Source: Amylolactobacillus amylophilus DSM 20533 = JCM 1125 (GTDB lineage: Bacteria > Bacillota > Bacilli > Lactobacillales > Lactobacillaceae). Taken from it: a stretch of DNA of 64,000 bases. The stretch's first letter is position 1. Every line of letters begins with the position of its first letter. Shown in pieces: positions 18,770-29,747 of this stretch. The translations under genes and the position numbers were made by a program. The DNA lies in NCBI RefSeq assembly GCF_001936335.1, contig NZ_CP018888.1, forward strand, positions 682,001 to 746,000. Reading direction: 5' to 3'. The notes below the pieces were generated by a model, which saw only the letters and a program-made list of their open reading frames with translations, was not told the DNA's origin and searched no databases.

Positions 18770-20371
18770 ATGAGACAACTGATTACTTATTCGCGCAGAA
18801 TCGCGTTGTTCGCGCTGATTCTGCTGACACTTGGTGTTTTTGCTAGAAACACAGAAACGGTTCACGCAGCTTCCAGTAGTAAGGACGTACTGCGCGTCGG
18901 AATGGAGGCTAATTATCCGCCTTACAACTGGACCCAACAGAATGATGCAAACGGCGCCGTCCCAATCGATGGTTCCGACGAATTTGCCAACGGTTACGAC
19001 GTGCAAACCGCGAAGATTATCGGTAAGAAACTCGGACGAAAGGTGGTCGTTGTCAAGACGGTCTGGGATGGTCTTCTTCCTTCGTTAACTTCCGGCAAAA
19101 TCGATTTAATCATCGCCGGAATGTCCCCTACGCCAGAGAGACGCAAGTCAATTGACTTCTCGCTCCCATACCGTCGGACTAAGATGATTGCCGTTGTGAA
19201 TAAGGATGGTAAATTTGCCGATGCGACAAGCGTAAATGATTTCAAAAACGCAAAGTTCACTGCACAGTTAGCCACTTTCCACTACGATTTAATTAACCAG
19301 CTAAAGGGCACAATCAAAGAACCAGCAATGAAGGATTTCTCCGCAATGCGGGTAGCTCTACAGGCTGGCACAATCGATGGTTACGTCGCAGAGGATGCCG
19401 AAGGAATCAGTATCACAAAGGTTAACCCCAACGTGAAGATTGTCGACCTCTCGGGAAAAGGCGGCTTCAAGGTTGATCCTTCAGAAGTACAGACGGCCAT
19501 TGGGGTTAAGAAAGGTAACCCACTTTTACAAAAGGTTAACCAAATCGTGGCAGACATTTCCCCGGCCCAACAAGAAAAGATGATTACGAAGGCTGTCCTC
19601 GACCAACCTGAATCAGCAGCCAAAGGCAACTGGTTCTTAAATATCTGGAAACAATATGGAGGGATGCTACTCCGCGGTACTGGCATGACCTTGTTCATCT
19701 CCCTTATCGCCACAATCATCGGTTTCGTCATTGGGCTCTTGATTGGAATTGCCAGAACAATTCCTCGGCCAACTACACGCGGTAAACGCTGGGCATTAAA
19801 CGTTCTGAATTGGGTCCTCTCAGTCTACATCGAGATATTCCGGGGCACACCAATGATGGTTCAAGCCGCTGTGTTCTATTACGGCATTGCTCAAATATTT
19901 GGCTTAAATTTGGAACGGACTTTTGCCGCAATCGTTATTGTCTCTATTAATACAGGGGCCTACCTGGCAGAAGTCGTTCGCGGTGGTATTATTTCAACAC
20001 CAACAGGTCAATTCGAAGCAGCCAGCGCACTCGGTATGACCCACTTCCAGAGAATGCGCAAAATTATTTTGCCACAAGCAATTAGAAACAGCCTACCTTC
20101 AATCACGAATGAATTCATCGTCAACATCAAGGATACCTCTGTATTAAGTATCATCTCAGTATCAGAGCTGTTCTTCACGGGTTCAACCATTGCCGGTCAG
20201 AATTTCCAATTCTTCCAGACGTACTTAACTATTTCTTTGATTTACCTAGTACTCACCTTTACGATTACCCGTATCTTCAGAGTAATCGAGAAGCGGCTTG
20301 AGGGACCAACCAACTACAACTTAATGGCCAATCAGCTTCAAGTAACTACCCCAACATTGGAGGACAATTAA
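18770..20371 (+). CDS. Amino-acid ABC transporter, fused substrate-binding and permease protein (predicted lysine)
   Basis: 533 residues. A signal sequence ([12 protein letters not shown], ending near AA) leads to a PBP3 family solute-binding domain (about 40-265: [40 protein letters not shown]), followed by a permease domain with about five transmembrane helices and the EAA loop [20 protein letters not shown]. Such fused SBP-permease proteins are normal in lactic acid bacteria. A TTG at 18755 keeps the frame open, but it sits in the GGAGGAG site; ATG 18770 is preferred. Specificity for lysine is inferred from the riboswitch. Confidence 0.92.
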   Translation: MRQLITYSRRIALFALILLTLGVFARNTETVHAASSSKDVLRVGMEANYPPYNWTQQNDANGAVPIDGSDEFANGYDVQTAKIIGKKLGRKVVVVKTVWDGLLPSLTSGKIDLIIAGMSPTPERRKSIDFSLPYRRTKMIAVVNKDGKFADATSVNDFKNAKFTAQLATFHYDLINQLKGTIKEPAMKDFSAMRVALQAGTIDGYVAEDAEGISITKVNPNVKIVDLSGKGGFKVDPSEVQTAIGVKKGNPLLQKVNQIVADISPAQQEKMITKAVLDQPESAAKGNWFLNIWKQYGGMLLRGTGMTLFISLIATIIGFVIGLLIGIARTIPRPTTRGKRWALNVLNWVLSVYIEIFRGTPMMVQAAVFYYGIAQIFGLNLERTFAAIVIVSINTGAYLAEVVRGGIISTPTGQFEAASALGMTHFQRMRKIILPQAIRNSLPSITNEFIVNIKDTSVLSIISVSELFFTGSTIAGQNFQFFQTYLTISLIYLVLTFTITRIFRVIEKRLEGPTNYNLMANQLQVTTPTLEDN

Positions 20372-20373
20372 TC

Positions 20374-21117
20374 ATGGCGGAAAATAAAATTCTCTCAATC
20401 AATAATCTCAAGAAAACATTTGGTGAGCACGAGGTTCTGTCTGACATCTCACTCGACGTCACTGCCGGTGAAGTTCTGACAATCATCGGTCCTTCCGGTT
20501 CAGGTAAGTCTACCCTTCTACGTTGCATCAACCTTTTAGAACAACCCACTGCCGGTGAAATAATTTACAATGATGCCAATGTGTTAGCTCCTGGATACGA
20601 CATCACGAAATATCGCGCAAAAGTCGGGATGGTCTTTCAATCATTCAACTTGTTCAACAACCTGAATGTACTAGATAATTGTACCGTTGGTCAGCAAACC
20701 GTTCTCGGACGCTCGAAAGAGGAGGCAGAGAAGATTGCATTAGAAAACTTAGCCAAGGTTGGCATGGATCCTTATATTAAGGCGAAACCACGTCAGCTAT
20801 CAGGTGGTCAAATGCAACGGGTTGCCATTGCTCGTGCCGTTTCTATGGATCCCGATATTCTCCTCTTTGACGAGCCAACCAGTGCACTTGATCCCGAAAT
20901 GGTTGATGACGTACTGGACTCAATGAAGGCTCTCGCACACACGGGTCTGACCATGATCTTAGTGACACACGAAATGGGCTTCGCTAAAGACGTTTCCGAT
21001 AAGGTAATCTTCATGGATCAGGGATATGTAGCTGAAATCGGCACCCCGGAACAAATCTTCAATCATCCGACAGAAGCAAGAACACAAGAATTTCTGAAGC
21101 GTTATCTGGCTCGTTAA
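20374..21117 (+). CDS. Amino-acid ABC transporter ATP-binding protein
   Basis: 247-residue ATPase partner of the preceding permease, two bases downstream of it. Walker [11 protein letters not shown]-loop VFQSFNLF, signature LSGGQMQR, Walker [13 protein letters not shown], and switch His in LVTHEM are all intact. Belongs to the polar amino-acid (GlnQ/HisP-like) group. Ends just before a terminator. Confidence 0.93.
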   Translation: MAENKILSINNLKKTFGEHEVLSDISLDVTAGEVLTIIGPSGSGKSTLLRCINLLEQPTAGEIIYNDANVLAPGYDITKYRAKVGMVFQSFNLFNNLNVLDNCTVGQQTVLGRSKEEAEKIALENLAKVGMDPYIKAKPRQLSGGQMQRVAIARAVSMDPDILLFDEPTSALDPEMVDDVLDSMKALAHTGLTMILVTHEMGFAKDVSDKVIFMDQGYVAEIGTPEQIFNHPTEARTQEFLKRYLAR

Positions 21118-21150
21118 TTATCGTTCTACCCTAACAACCACTTAAATAGC

Positions 21151-21186
21151 AAAAGGCACCTCACGTAATCTGTGAGATGCCTTTTT
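21151..21186 (+). terminator. Intrinsic terminator after the lysine transporter operon
   Basis: AAAAGGCACCTCACG … TGTGAGATGCCTTTTT hairpin with T-run; converging HNH gene ends just beyond, so it may serve both strands. Confidence 0.8.
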
Positions 21187-21205
21187 GGATTGGTCAGTTG
21201 GTCAG

Positions 21206-22138
21206 TTAAATAATCGTGTCTTGCTCGACCATCCGATGCATTTTCCACTGCGAACTAAAGTATTTCCTACGACTGTTACGTAGTTCTAGATAATCGCTAT
21301 TGACGCTATCTATTGCAGCCTGAAGCTCTTTATTTTGCTTTCTTAAATGTCGCAATTCAGGATCGTCTATCACATTTTTCAAATGGGTACGTGCAATTAA
21401 CTGGTTGTGTCGGGCTCTGAAAGATTGTTCTAGGCTATTAATGAGGTTTTCATAGTCCACAAGCTGTCGATTAACCCCTTGAATCTGATTATTTAAGTGC
21501 ACAAAGAAATAATATGGCATATTTCCTTTGATGCCGTTGCACTCCTGACAGGCAAGCGTCAAATTTTCCAGAGAATTGTCATCACTAAGGGAAACGGGAT
21601 TCTTATGATCCACGCTATTTCCCCGCCTACCACAGTATTGACAACGGTGATTGTACTGCCGACGGATTATTTCCCGGGCAATAAAATCTAAGTTATTCAG
21701 GTCATATTCAATCCGTAGTCCCACGGCAGCAAAGTCAACCTTATAGTCACCGGTCAAAGTTGGTTTTATCTTCCCAGTCAAAATCGACCAGAGCACCTCG
21801 TTCAGTGTCTTTCGTGCCACCTGTCTTTGAACCAGCTCATTAGTATCGTAATTGACAATCAGGTTCTCCAGCTGACGCTTAAATTCGCTCTCCTGCACCA
21901 CAGACGCGGCATGATAAGTCTCCTGCTCATTATTTTGTTCTATGAGCTTGCCAGCATACCGCATATTTAGTGTTTGGGCAAAAAGCTGAACCGGATCATT
22001 CTCAAAGTCCCTGGCTGACAGCCCTGCTTGCCGACAAATATCACAGATACTTGCCAAAGTGGGCTGGCCCCGACCTTCTTCACAGTGAAAATGGAGCGCC
22101 TTCATCCGTAGTCTACAGGAACTACACCTAAATTTCAT
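21206..22138 (-). CDS. HNH endonuclease domain protein with N-terminal zinc ribbon
   Basis: 310 residues. N-terminal cysteine pairs (FRCSSC … ICDIC, residues 4-35) look like a zinc ribbon. The middle holds an HNH nuclease fold, CQYCGRRGNSVDHKNPVSLSD … LACQECNGIKG (about 165-210) with two CxxC pairs and the DH catalytic pair. A long charged, helical C-terminal tail (about 215-300) suggests a coiled coil. It starts two bases after the HD-domain gene on the same strand, so the pair forms an operon. Function of the pair unknown. Confidence 0.8.
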   Translation of the reverse strand: MKFRCSSCRLRMKALHFHCEEGRGQPTLASICDICRQAGLSARDFENDPVQLFAQTLNMRYAGKLIEQNNEQETYHAASVVQESEFKRQLENLIVNYDTNELVQRQVARKTLNEVLWSILTGKIKPTLTGDYKVDFAAVGLRIEYDLNNLDFIAREIIRRQYNHRCQYCGRRGNSVDHKNPVSLSDDNSLENLTLACQECNGIKGNMPYYFFVHLNNQIQGVNRQLVDYENLINSLEQSFRARHNQLIARTHLKNVIDDPELRHLRKQNKELQAAIDSVNSDYLELRNSRRKYFSSQWKMHRMVEQDTII

Positions 22139-22140
22139 AA

Positions 22141-22776
22141 TTATCCCTCAATCAAAATATCCCAAGCAACTTTTTGTAACTTATCTCGATTACTAAATTC
22201 GCCCTTAAACAAGTCCGGCAATATCTTTTTGATGAAGTACTTAACCGAGGCAAGCTCATTAAACTTCTTGATTGTCTTCAGGCTCTCCTGAAACATATCT
22301 AAGAATACCTCGCTGGGATTACCCTTCTGTATTTCACCGTACGATTCATAAATCAAATCTAGTTTATCAGCAACCGACAGAATTTTACCTTCTAGAGTAT
22401 CGTCTTTACCCTCCGAGAAGCGCCTTTTATACCGGTCTTGAAACTCCTTTGGCACCTCATTCTCAATGAAATTATTCGTTAAAGAACTTTCTACATCGGC
22501 GAGCATTTCACGCAGCTCGTGCGTTGCATACTTAACCGGAGTTTTGATATCGCCAATAAATCTCTCTGTGTAATCGTGATTCAGTGATTTTTCGTACAGC
22601 ATTTGCCAGTCTATCTTGTTACCAGCAACCTCCTCAATATCACCCAACATTTGGGCAATTTCCGCCACCCGAAACGAGTGTGCGGCAACGGTATGCTGTT
22701 GATACTTGAAGTAGCCAGGAGCGCGATCAATTGTCTCCAAGTTATTTAGCCCCTGAATAAACTCGTGTAATCCCAT
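22141..22776 (-). CDS. HD-domain phosphohydrolase (YfbR-like)
   Basis: 211 residues. HD metal ligands are seen in AAHSFRVAEIAQML (His), LNHDYTERFIGDIKTP (His-Asp) and the later ILSVADKLDLIYE (Asp). This matches the YfbR/YqeK-like group, whose E. coli member is a 5'-deoxynucleotidase. Upstream has an AGGCTAT site and ATG. Tightly coupled to the HNH-nuclease gene downstream (two-base gap). Confidence 0.82.
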   Translation of the reverse strand: MGLHEFIQGLNNLETIDRAPGYFKYQQHTVAAHSFRVAEIAQMLGDIEEVAGNKIDWQMLYEKSLNHDYTERFIGDIKTPVKYATHELREMLADVESSLTNNFIENEVPKEFQDRYKRRFSEGKDDTLEGKILSVADKLDLIYESYGEIQKGNPSEVFLDMFQESLKTIKKFNELASVKYFIKKILPDLFKGEFSNRDKLQKVAWDILIEG

Positions 22777-22840
22777 GTGATAGCCTCCATTTATATTTAA
22801 ATTGTTCCTATAATACTAAACTTACCATATTTTGCGCAAA

Positions 22841-22877
22841 TAAAAAGACGAAGCATCAATAACTTCGTCCTTTTATT
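22841..22877 (-). terminator. Intrinsic terminator of the small 22.9-kb gene
   Basis: On the minus strand AGGACGAAG … CTTCGTC followed by TTTTTA, directly after the stop of the 45-residue gene. Confidence 0.75.
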
Positions 22878-23013
22878 ATTTACTCTTCTTGTCAGCAGTC
22901 TTGCCTTGTAAGAAATCAAGTGTTTCAGCTGTCTTCTCGAGACGTGCTTTCACGTTTGCAACATTAACAGGTCTGCGTTTTGGTGAAATACCAGTGTGTG
23001 TGTTTTGTGACAT
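22876..23013 (-). CDS. Small basic hypothetical protein
   Basis: A 45-residue frame beginning MSQNTHTGISPKRRPVNV and ending in Lys/Ser-rich GKTADKKSK. It has a good AAAAGGAG ribosome site eight bases before the ATG and its own terminator, which makes it a credible gene despite its size. Basic and probably partly disordered; no family recognised. Confidence 0.65.
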   Translation of the reverse strand: MSQNTHTGISPKRRPVNVANVKARLEKTAETLDFLQGKTADKKSK

Positions 23014-23076
23014 TGTAATCTCCTTTTAAAAAAGTTCTTTTTTAAGAATACACGGTTTTTCCAAGAATAGCAATCT

Positions 23077-24105
23077 TTATTGTTCGGATATCATTAAATC
23101 AGCTAATTCTGCACCAGTGATTTTGCCAAGGTTAGCAGCAAGGTTACTCTTATCAAAAGCAGCTGTGAGGCTCTGTTGGTCAAAGGATGTACCAACGAGA
23201 TTCTGCTCAATTATATTAATATTCCCACCGGTAATAAAATCACCATAAATCTTAAATGCCGTTACTTTATGGTCTTCCACGGTGAAGTTGAAGGCAACTG
23301 TTCCAATATCGAAGTGTTTTGATTTATATTCCTTAAATCCCGGATTTTTACCAAAGTTCCATTCATCCGTATCATACTGTCCCTGCAGGCGATCATCAAT
23401 GATGCGCCAGTCTTCATCGGCGAAATTATATGTTTCAATCTGTGACAATTGATCCACGTGGAACATATGTTTTAAAAGTTCATCTTTAAACTCAGCAGCA
23501 GTCATGTTCTGGAATCTCTCATCAAGGTATGGCTTGATGTTGGTCACGCGCTTATTGACCGATTTAACGCCCTTAGACTGGAGTTTGTTCTGGTCCGGGG
23601 TCAGAACACGTTCGGCATCTTCCATGTTCAAATCGAACATCAGCGTGCCACCAGCAGCGTAGGAGTCTCCCACCTTAACCATCGTCATACCAGAGAATTT
23701 CTTACCATCGATCACCAGGTCATTTCTCCCCTGCAGCACCGCTCCCGTGGCACCAAAGTCGTGAAGTGCATCTAAGATTGGCTGCGCAATTTTGCTGAAA
23801 TCACCAAAGTCAGTTGTGTCACCAACAATGATATTCTCGAAAATAATGTTGCCATAATCTTGATAGACGGCTCCACCACCTGAAGAACGGCGAACCAACG
23901 CAATATCTTTCTCACGTAGATATTTTAAATCAACTTCCGCATATGCGTTCTGGTTTACACCAATAATCACCGATGGCCGATTGATATACATGATCAGCCC
24001 GTGGCCAGGCAGTTTCAAGGTATTGATGAGGTAGTTATCAAGAGATTGATTAACCGTCGCATCATTGACAGGTTTGTTATCTCGATCTGTGTTTATAAAG
24101 AACAT
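23077..24105 (-). CDS. lplA: Lipoate-protein ligase A
   Basis: Attaches scavenged lipoate to dehydrogenase and GcvH subunits through lipoyl-AMP. 342 residues with the N-terminal catalytic domain (YINRPSVIIGVNQNAYAEV; RRSSGGGAVYQDYGNI; GRNDLVIDGKKFSG) and the ~80-residue C-terminal domain. The frame continues 18 codons upstream, but ATG 24105 with GAGGGG upstream gives the standard start (FFINTDRDNKPV). Confidence 0.92.
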   Translation of the reverse strand: MFFINTDRDNKPVNDATVNQSLDNYLINTLKLPGHGLIMYINRPSVIIGVNQNAYAEVDLKYLREKDIALVRRSSGGGAVYQDYGNIIFENIIVGDTTDFGDFSKIAQPILDALHDFGATGAVLQGRNDLVIDGKKFSGMTMVKVGDSYAAGGTLMFDLNMEDAERVLTPDQNKLQSKGVKSVNKRVTNIKPYLDERFQNMTAAEFKDELLKHMFHVDQLSQIETYNFADEDWRIIDDRLQGQYDTDEWNFGKNPGFKEYKSKHFDIGTVAFNFTVEDHKVTAFKIYGDFITGGNINIIEQNLVGTSFDQQSLTAAFDKSNLAANLGKITGAELADLMISEQ

Positions 24106-24126
24106 GGCTCTTCCCCTCTCACCGAA

Positions 24127-24176
24127 AAAAATAAGACTTGCACGGCCGTCATTGGTCATACAAGTCTTATTTTAGC
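24127..24176 (-). terminator. Intrinsic terminator between the Fe-S family gene and lplA
   Basis: Inverted repeat AAATAAGACTTG … CAAGTCTTATTTTA directly after the 24181 stop on the minus strand. Confidence 0.75.
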
Positions 24177-24180
24177 ACTT

Positions 24181-24573
24181 TTAGCAAATTTTTCCGCCTA
24201 GTTCTTTCATATCGGAAGCGGTTACGCCAACTAACTCGTTCTTAGAGATTGTGACGCCACCATCAATGATTCCGCCATTATCCTTCAGAGAGAGCATCGC
24301 CCATCTGCCATCAAGAGTCAGTCCGTCACCAAGGAAGGTGGTCTCTGGTTCCGCGGTATAAATAGTGAAGCCTGCGTTGTTCTCAACTGGGATATTATAA
24401 TCTGGGTCTAAAACGTCTGAGACTACAAATTGGAAGTTTGCGCCAATGGTACAGGTACCACCAATCTTAGAGTATTTTGTTGATCCATCGTTCAATGCGA
24501 GAAACATTACCTGATTTTCTGCAACCTTGTTTTTCAAAATCTCGGCTGCTGCAGGTTTAATCGTTAATTCCAT
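24181..24573 (-). CDS. Iron-sulfur cluster biosynthesis family protein (HesB/IscA-like)
   Basis: 130 residues starting MELTIKPAAAEILKNKV, the usual start of YneR/YqkB-type HesB proteins in lactobacilli. Of the three cysteines expected in true A-type carriers, only Cys near residue 41 (GGTCTIG) and the C-terminal Cys (GGKIC) are visible, so direct cluster carriage is uncertain. ATG with GGAGGTA upstream. Confidence 0.72.
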   Translation of the reverse strand: MELTIKPAAAEILKNKVAENQVMFLALNDGSTKYSKIGGTCTIGANFQFVVSDVLDPDYNIPVENNAGFTIYTAEPETTFLGDGLTLDGRWAMLSLKDNGGIIDGGVTISKNELVGVTASDMKELGGKIC

Positions 24574-24670
24574 AAGATACCTCCGTAATTAAATTGCACG
24601 CAATCTTTTCTTTACAATCATTATGATACACGCATTCCAGTTTAATTACAAAAAATAAGCACATCTCGCA

Positions 24671-25975
24671 CTAATTATTTTCTTCAGCACCGAAAACCCG
24701 CGCGAAAATATCGTCAACGTATCTGAGATGGTAATGGTAGTCGAACGCCTCGACTAGCGTATCGCCGAGTTTACCTTTGATCGTTGGGTGATTCACAATC
24801 AGCTCCTTAAATGATTTATGCTCATCCCAGGCTATCGCAGCCTGAGACTGGACCAGGTCATAGGCTTCTTCCCGTGACATCCCCGACTCAATCAGTTTCA
24901 GTAGCACCCGTTGACTATAAATTAGACCGTAAGTTTGATCCATATTCTGCTTCATTCTGTCTTCGAAAACGGTGAGGTTCTGCAGAATACCGGTGAATCT
25001 GGTCACAATATAATCCACTAAAGAAGTAGCATCAGGTAGAATCACTCGTTCGGCTGATGAGTGTGAAATATCGCGTTCATGCCACAGGGAGACATCCTCA
25101 TAGGCCGGCACAATGTACCCCCGCAAAATTCTGGCCAGGCCAGTTACATTTTCGGAGCCAATTGGATTTCTTTTATGTGGCATTGCTGACGAACCCTTTT
25201 GGCCTGGATGAAAACCTTCCTCGACCTCATGAATTTCAGTTCGTTGGAGACTACGAATCTCGGTCGCATAGTTTTCAATTCCCGTAGCAATCAGGGCGAG
25301 GGTAGCAATGTAGTTGGCATGCAGGTCACGTGGTAAGACTTGCGTAGAAATTTCCTGCGCATGTAATCCAAGTTGGTCCATGATATCCTGTTCAACACGC
25401 GGTGGAACGTTGGCAAAGGTCCCCACAGCACCACTTATTTTACCTGCCTCTACTTGATCAGCTGCATAGGCAAAACGCTCTTGATCACGTTTGACCTCAG
25501 AGTACCACCGCGCAAGCTTAAGACCAAATGTCGTGGGCTCTGCATGGACACCATGGGTTCTTCCCATCGTCACGGTGTATTTATATTTATGTGCTAAATC
25601 GGCAAGCGTTTGGGCAAGTTTAGCCAAATCAGCCGCAATAATCCGATTGGCCTGTTTCAGTAGCAAACCGTTAGCGGTATCCACCACATCAGTACTCGTG
25701 AGCCCGTAATGCACCCACTTCTTCTCGGCACCAAGTGACTCAGAGACCGTTCTGGTAAAGGCAACAACATCGTGTCTAGTCTGCTCTTCGAGCTCCGCCA
25801 CCCGTTCCACGGTGAAACTAGCATTTTGTGCTATTTTCAAAGCATCTGCAGCGGGTACCTCGCCCTCCCTGGACCAGGCGTTTGTGGCCGCAATTTCGAC
25901 CTCCAACCACGCCTGATACCGGTTTTCTAACGTCCATATTTTACCCATTTCTGGCCTAGTGTAGCGTTCTAACAT
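24671..25975 (-). CDS. purB: Adenylosuccinate lyase
   Basis: Purine synthesis: cleaves SAICAR and adenylosuccinate. 434 residues; fumarase-superfamily signature [17 protein letters not shown] and catalytic His regions ([23 protein letters not shown]). Starts 12 bases after the end of purA on the same strand, so the two AMP-branch enzymes form one operon. Confidence 0.96.
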   Translation of the reverse strand: MLERYTRPEMGKIWTLENRYQAWLEVEIAATNAWSREGEVPAADALKIAQNASFTVERVAELEEQTRHDVVAFTRTVSESLGAEKKWVHYGLTSTDVVDTANGLLLKQANRIIAADLAKLAQTLADLAHKYKYTVTMGRTHGVHAEPTTFGLKLARWYSEVKRDQERFAYAADQVEAGKISGAVGTFANVPPRVEQDIMDQLGLHAQEISTQVLPRDLHANYIATLALIATGIENYATEIRSLQRTEIHEVEEGFHPGQKGSSAMPHKRNPIGSENVTGLARILRGYIVPAYEDVSLWHERDISHSSAERVILPDATSLVDYIVTRFTGILQNLTVFEDRMKQNMDQTYGLIYSQRVLLKLIESGMSREEAYDLVQSQAAIAWDEHKSFKELIVNHPTIKGKLGDTLVEAFDYHYHLRYVDDIFARVFGAEENN

Positions 25976-25987
25976 TTGTCTTCCCCA

Positions 25988-27274
25988 TTATTTCCAGATT
26001 GCGTCCCGAATTATTGTCTGCTCTCTGTCAGGTCCAACTGAGATAGTGGCAACTGGAATTCCGACCAATTCAGAGATTTTATTCAAAAATGATTTAGCGT
26101 TTTCTGGCAGATCAGAGAACTCTGTCACACCGGTGATATCCTCGGTCCAACCAGGTAATTCAACGTAAATTGGAGTACATTCAGCCAATTCCTGCAGACT
26201 TGCTGGATAGTAATCAATCTCAGTTCCGTTTAATTGATAACCCGTCGCAATCTTGATTGTAGAAATATTCGTTAAAACATCCAATAAATTAAGGCTGAGT
26301 GCCGTCAATCCTGAAACCCGAACGGCATGCCGCATTGCAACGGCATCGAACCACCCAATCCGACGCGGGCGCTTTGTCACCGTACCATATTCATGCCCGG
26401 TTTCCCGAATATAATCGCCAATCTCATTGTGCAGCTCTGTTGGGAATGGACCCGCACCAACCCTTGTTGAATAGGCCTTGCAGATTCCTAGCACTTCTGT
26501 GATCCGACTTGGCCCTATACCAACGCCCGTAGTGACGCCACCGGCGATTGGATTTGACGATGTCACAAACGGATACGTTCCGTGATCGATGTCGAGCATG
26601 ACACCCTGTGCACCCTCGAACAACACGTTTTTGCCGGCGTCAAGCGCCTCGTTCACAACCACTGAAGTATCTGTCACAAATTCTTTTAGTTGCTGGCCAT
26701 ATTCATAGTATTCTTCGAAAATATCGTCAAAATTCAGAGGCTCAGAATCATATAACTTGGTAAATAATTTATTTTTCTCAGCCAAATTAATCTTTAACTT
26801 CTCGGCAAACGTCTCTTTCTCTAGCAAGTCGGCCATCCTAATACCGATTCTAGACGCTTTATCCATGTACGCTGGCCCAATGCCCTTGTTAGTAGTACCA
26901 ACTTTGGCATCACCTTTAGACTCTTCTTGTAACTTATCCAAAAGAATGTGGTACGGCAGGATGACGTGGGCCCGACTAGAAATAAGTAATTGACCCCGCT
27001 CAACACCGTTATCTGCCAAATATTTCAGTTCTTCGACAGTCGCTTTGGGATTTAATACGACCCCATTGCCGATGACGCTCAGTTTATCTTTGAAAAAAAT
27101 ACCGGAAGGGATTAAGTGAAGCTTGTACTCCTTACCAGCAAATGCGATAGTGTGCCCCGCATTATTACCGCCCTGATAACGAACAATCACCTCAGCGTCC
27201 TGCGCCAAGAAATCCGTCATCTTTCCTTTACCTTCGTCTCCCCACTGGCTACCAACTAAAACTGTCGCTGTCAT
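25988..27274 (-). CDS. purA: Adenylosuccinate synthetase
   Basis: GTP-dependent first step from IMP to AMP. 428 residues; [15 protein letters not shown]-loop at the N-terminus, [21 protein letters not shown], and late [14 protein letters not shown]. Upstream of purB, divergent from guaC; a PurBox-like site lies in the shared upstream region. Confidence 0.96.
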   Translation of the reverse strand: MTATVLVGSQWGDEGKGKMTDFLAQDAEVIVRYQGGNNAGHTIAFAGKEYKLHLIPSGIFFKDKLSVIGNGVVLNPKATVEELKYLADNGVERGQLLISSRAHVILPYHILLDKLQEESKGDAKVGTTNKGIGPAYMDKASRIGIRMADLLEKETFAEKLKINLAEKNKLFTKLYDSEPLNFDDIFEEYYEYGQQLKEFVTDTSVVVNEALDAGKNVLFEGAQGVMLDIDHGTYPFVTSSNPIAGGVTTGVGIGPSRITEVLGICKAYSTRVGAGPFPTELHNEIGDYIRETGHEYGTVTKRPRRIGWFDAVAMRHAVRVSGLTALSLNLLDVLTNISTIKIATGYQLNGTEIDYYPASLQELAECTPIYVELPGWTEDITGVTEFSDLPENAKSFLNKISELVGIPVATISVGPDREQTIIRDAIWK

Positions 27275-27341
27275 TTTTCCACCTCATTAAATTACTCAAA
27301 TTAAACCTAATTTTAGCAGTTTACGGTAAGTGGGTCAATGC

Positions 27342-27354
27342 TTTTCCGAACTAT
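27342..27354 (+). promoter_or_regulatory. PurBox-like operator (PurR)
   Basis: TTTTCCGAACTAT fits the lactic-acid-bacterial PurBox AWWWCCGAACWWT at all positions but the first. It lies in the 186-base gap between divergent purA and guaC, so PurR could act on either. Only one box found. Confidence 0.45.
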
Positions 27355-27389
27355 AATTTGACTAGCAGAGATTATTATACGTATTTTGG

Positions 27390-27418
27390 TTGACATTTCA
27401 TTTTTTTGATTGTATATT
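27390..27418 (+). promoter_or_regulatory. Promoter of guaC
   Basis: TTGACA (27390-27395), 17-base spacer, TATATT (27413-27418), 43 bases before the ATG. Confidence 0.7.
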
Positions 27419-27460
27419 GAGCAGTGGTCTTCGAAAAAAAGAACAAAATTGAGGTAAATT

Positions 27461-28435
27461 ATGCAAATATTCGATTATGACGATATCCAACTAATTCCCA
27501 ATAAGTGTATTATCAAAATTCGTGCGCAGGCAGACACCAGTATCAAATTTGGTCCCCGAACTTTCAAGATACCTGTGGTGCCGGCAAATATGGCTAGCAT
27601 TATCGATGAGGATTTGGCAGAATGGCTGGCTGCAAACGACTATTTCTACATCATGCACCGTTTTCAACCAGAGAAAAGGTTGGATTTCGTGCGTCATATG
27701 CAAGAACTTGACCTCTTTACCTCAATCTCCGTTGGCATTAAGGAAGATGAATACAAGTTTATCGATGAACTCGTTGCGGCGCATCTAACACCTGATTACA
27801 TCACAATTGACGTCGCCCACGGTCACTCTGACTATGTGATTAAGATGATTCACTATATCAAGCAAAATCTACCAGGCTCATTCGTAATAGCTGGTAACCT
27901 GGCAACCCCCGAGGCTGTACGTGAACTCGAAAATGCAGGCGCCGATGCAACAAAGATTGGTGTTGGCCCCGGTAAAGCATGCATCACAAAATTAAAAACG
28001 GGTTTTGGTACCGGTGGCTGGCAGCTCTCTGCCCTGAGCCTCTGCTCGAAGGTGGCCCGCAAACCACTGATTGCAGATGGCGGCATCAGACATCACGGCG
28101 ATATTGCCAAGTCCGTACGCTTCGGTGCATCAATGGTGATGATTGGCTCCTTATTAGCCGGCCACGACGAAAATCCAGGAAATATTATCAGAATTGACGG
28201 GAAACAATATAAACAATATTGGGGCTCCGCATCTGACATGCAAAAGGGAGCCTACCGTAATGTAGAGGGCAAGCAGATGCTTGTACCCTACATGGGCTCA
28301 ATCAAGAATAAGCTCGTGGAGATGCGCGAGGATCTGCAATCTTCTATCTCCTACGCTGGCGGCAATGATCTAGAATCAATCCGCAAAGTAAACTATGTGG
28401 TCGTCAAGAACTCCATCATGAATGGCGACTACTAA
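27461..28435 (+). CDS. guaC: GMP reductase
   Basis: NADPH-dependent deamination of GMP to IMP, purine salvage. 324 residues; IMPDH/GMPR barrel with the catalytic cysteine loop [14 protein letters not shown] and [18 protein letters not shown]. No CBS domains, consistent with GMP reductase rather than IMP dehydrogenase. Divergent from purAB and so completes a purine interconversion locus. TTGAGG ribosome site. Confidence 0.94.
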   Translation: MQIFDYDDIQLIPNKCIIKIRAQADTSIKFGPRTFKIPVVPANMASIIDEDLAEWLAANDYFYIMHRFQPEKRLDFVRHMQELDLFTSISVGIKEDEYKFIDELVAAHLTPDYITIDVAHGHSDYVIKMIHYIKQNLPGSFVIAGNLATPEAVRELENAGADATKIGVGPGKACITKLKTGFGTGGWQLSALSLCSKVARKPLIADGGIRHHGDIAKSVRFGASMVMIGSLLAGHDENPGNIIRIDGKQYKQYWGSASDMQKGAYRNVEGKQMLVPYMGSIKNKLVEMREDLQSSISYAGGNDLESIRKVNYVVVKNSIMNGDY

Positions 28436-28466
28436 GACAACCAACTAAATACACAGCAAGATAATA

Positions 28467-28496
28467 AAAGCGACTGCTACTAGTAGTCGCTTTTTG
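28467..28496 (+). terminator. Intrinsic terminator after guaC
   Basis: AAAAGCGACT … AGTCGCTTTTTG hairpin with T-run. Confidence 0.8.
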
Positions 28497-28640
28497 TTTC
28501 ACGGGAAACAATTATGCCCGATGCGCGTACCAAAACACCCGAATTGGCTGAATATCCCCGCATATTTTAACAAAAAGTATTGTCAGTACTTCTAATAAAG
28601 AGCAAAATAGTAATGTTGTTTTTTTTTTGAGGTACAATTA

Positions 28641-29747
28641 ATGACAGTAATAAAAAATATCGCGAAAGATCGCGTGCTTCAGATCACAGCCCTGTTAGTA
28701 ATTATCAGTCTATTTCTGGGTAGACAACAACTTACTGATATTCATTTCTCAACATTGTGGTCCATCACCGCAATGATGACCTTAATCCAAATTTTCGAGT
28801 ACCTTCATGTACTTGACTTTTTCACTTACAAGTTAACAAGCACGGCAGCAAATACACGGCAACTATCCTGGAAGTTCGTTATCTTAGCCCTTTTCTCCGG
28901 GATGTTCCTGACCAATGACATCACCGTCTTAACATTGGTACAGTTGTATCTAAAGATTGCCAATAAATACAAATTACCAGAAGCCGTCCCCGTAACTCTA
29001 ATTGGTATGGCAGCTAATTTCGGTAGCGCATTTACGCCGTTTGGCAATCCCCACAACATCTTCATCATGGATCACTACCTAGTAAACGGCCTAGAGTTCT
29101 TCCGGTGGTCTATCCCGCTGTTGGCAGCCAGCATCATCTTGCTCTTTATCTTCAGTCTTTTTATCAAAAACAAGCCGGTCCCTACTGTTCCAGTGCGCGA
29201 CATTCAGATTAATTTGCGCCCAACATTGATCAGCGTTGGCGTCGCCCTGCTAATCTTTGCTGGTGTTTTCCGCGTTATTCCATCCTACGTGGGCGCGCTA
29301 GCGGCAATCCTACTTGCAGTCCTCTTCAATCCCAGAATAATGCTTCACGTCGACTACCCAATTATTCTCACTTTTACCGGTTTCTTCATGATTGCCGGAA
29401 TTGTCAGTCGTATTCCGTTCGTCGTCGCCGTCATCTCACACCTAATGTACTCGGAGGTCTCTGTCTACCTAACCAGCATCATCAGTAGCCAGTTCATGAG
29501 TAATGTGCCATCAACAATTCTCATCGGTAAGTTCTCGCCCTTTGCAGAAGCGCTCTTCCTCGGGTCCAATATTGGGGGGCTCGGATCAGTGATTGGCTCG
29601 ATGGCGAACTTATTAGTCTTCAAGCAATATGCTAATCACGGCAGACAAAGTCGCTCATACTTCTTACTGAGATTCGGCTTGCTCCAATTTATTGGTCTAA
29701 TTCTCTTAACCGGATTGGGCTACATCATTTTAATTCATCTACTATAA
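28641..29747 (+). CDS. SLC13/ArsB-like anion permease
   Basis: 368 residues with about ten hydrophobic helices. The motif SAFTPFGNPHNIFI (GNPxN) and the later FMSNVPSTILIGKFSP are the paired re-entrant loop motifs of the ion-transporter superfamily (YbiR/CitM/ArsB). Substrate cannot be read from sequence. The upstream region has an unusual run of nine to ten T before the GAGGTAC ribosome site. Confidence 0.8.
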   Translation: MTVIKNIAKDRVLQITALLVIISLFLGRQQLTDIHFSTLWSITAMMTLIQIFEYLHVLDFFTYKLTSTAANTRQLSWKFVILALFSGMFLTNDITVLTLVQLYLKIANKYKLPEAVPVTLIGMAANFGSAFTPFGNPHNIFIMDHYLVNGLEFFRWSIPLLAASIILLFIFSLFIKNKPVPTVPVRDIQINLRPTLISVGVALLIFAGVFRVIPSYVGALAAILLAVLFNPRIMLHVDYPIILTFTGFFMIAGIVSRIPFVVAVISHLMYSEVSVYLTSIISSQFMSNVPSTILIGKFSPFAEALFLGSNIGGLGSVIGSMANLLVFKQYANHGRQSRSYFLLRFGLLQFIGLILLTGLGYIILIHLL

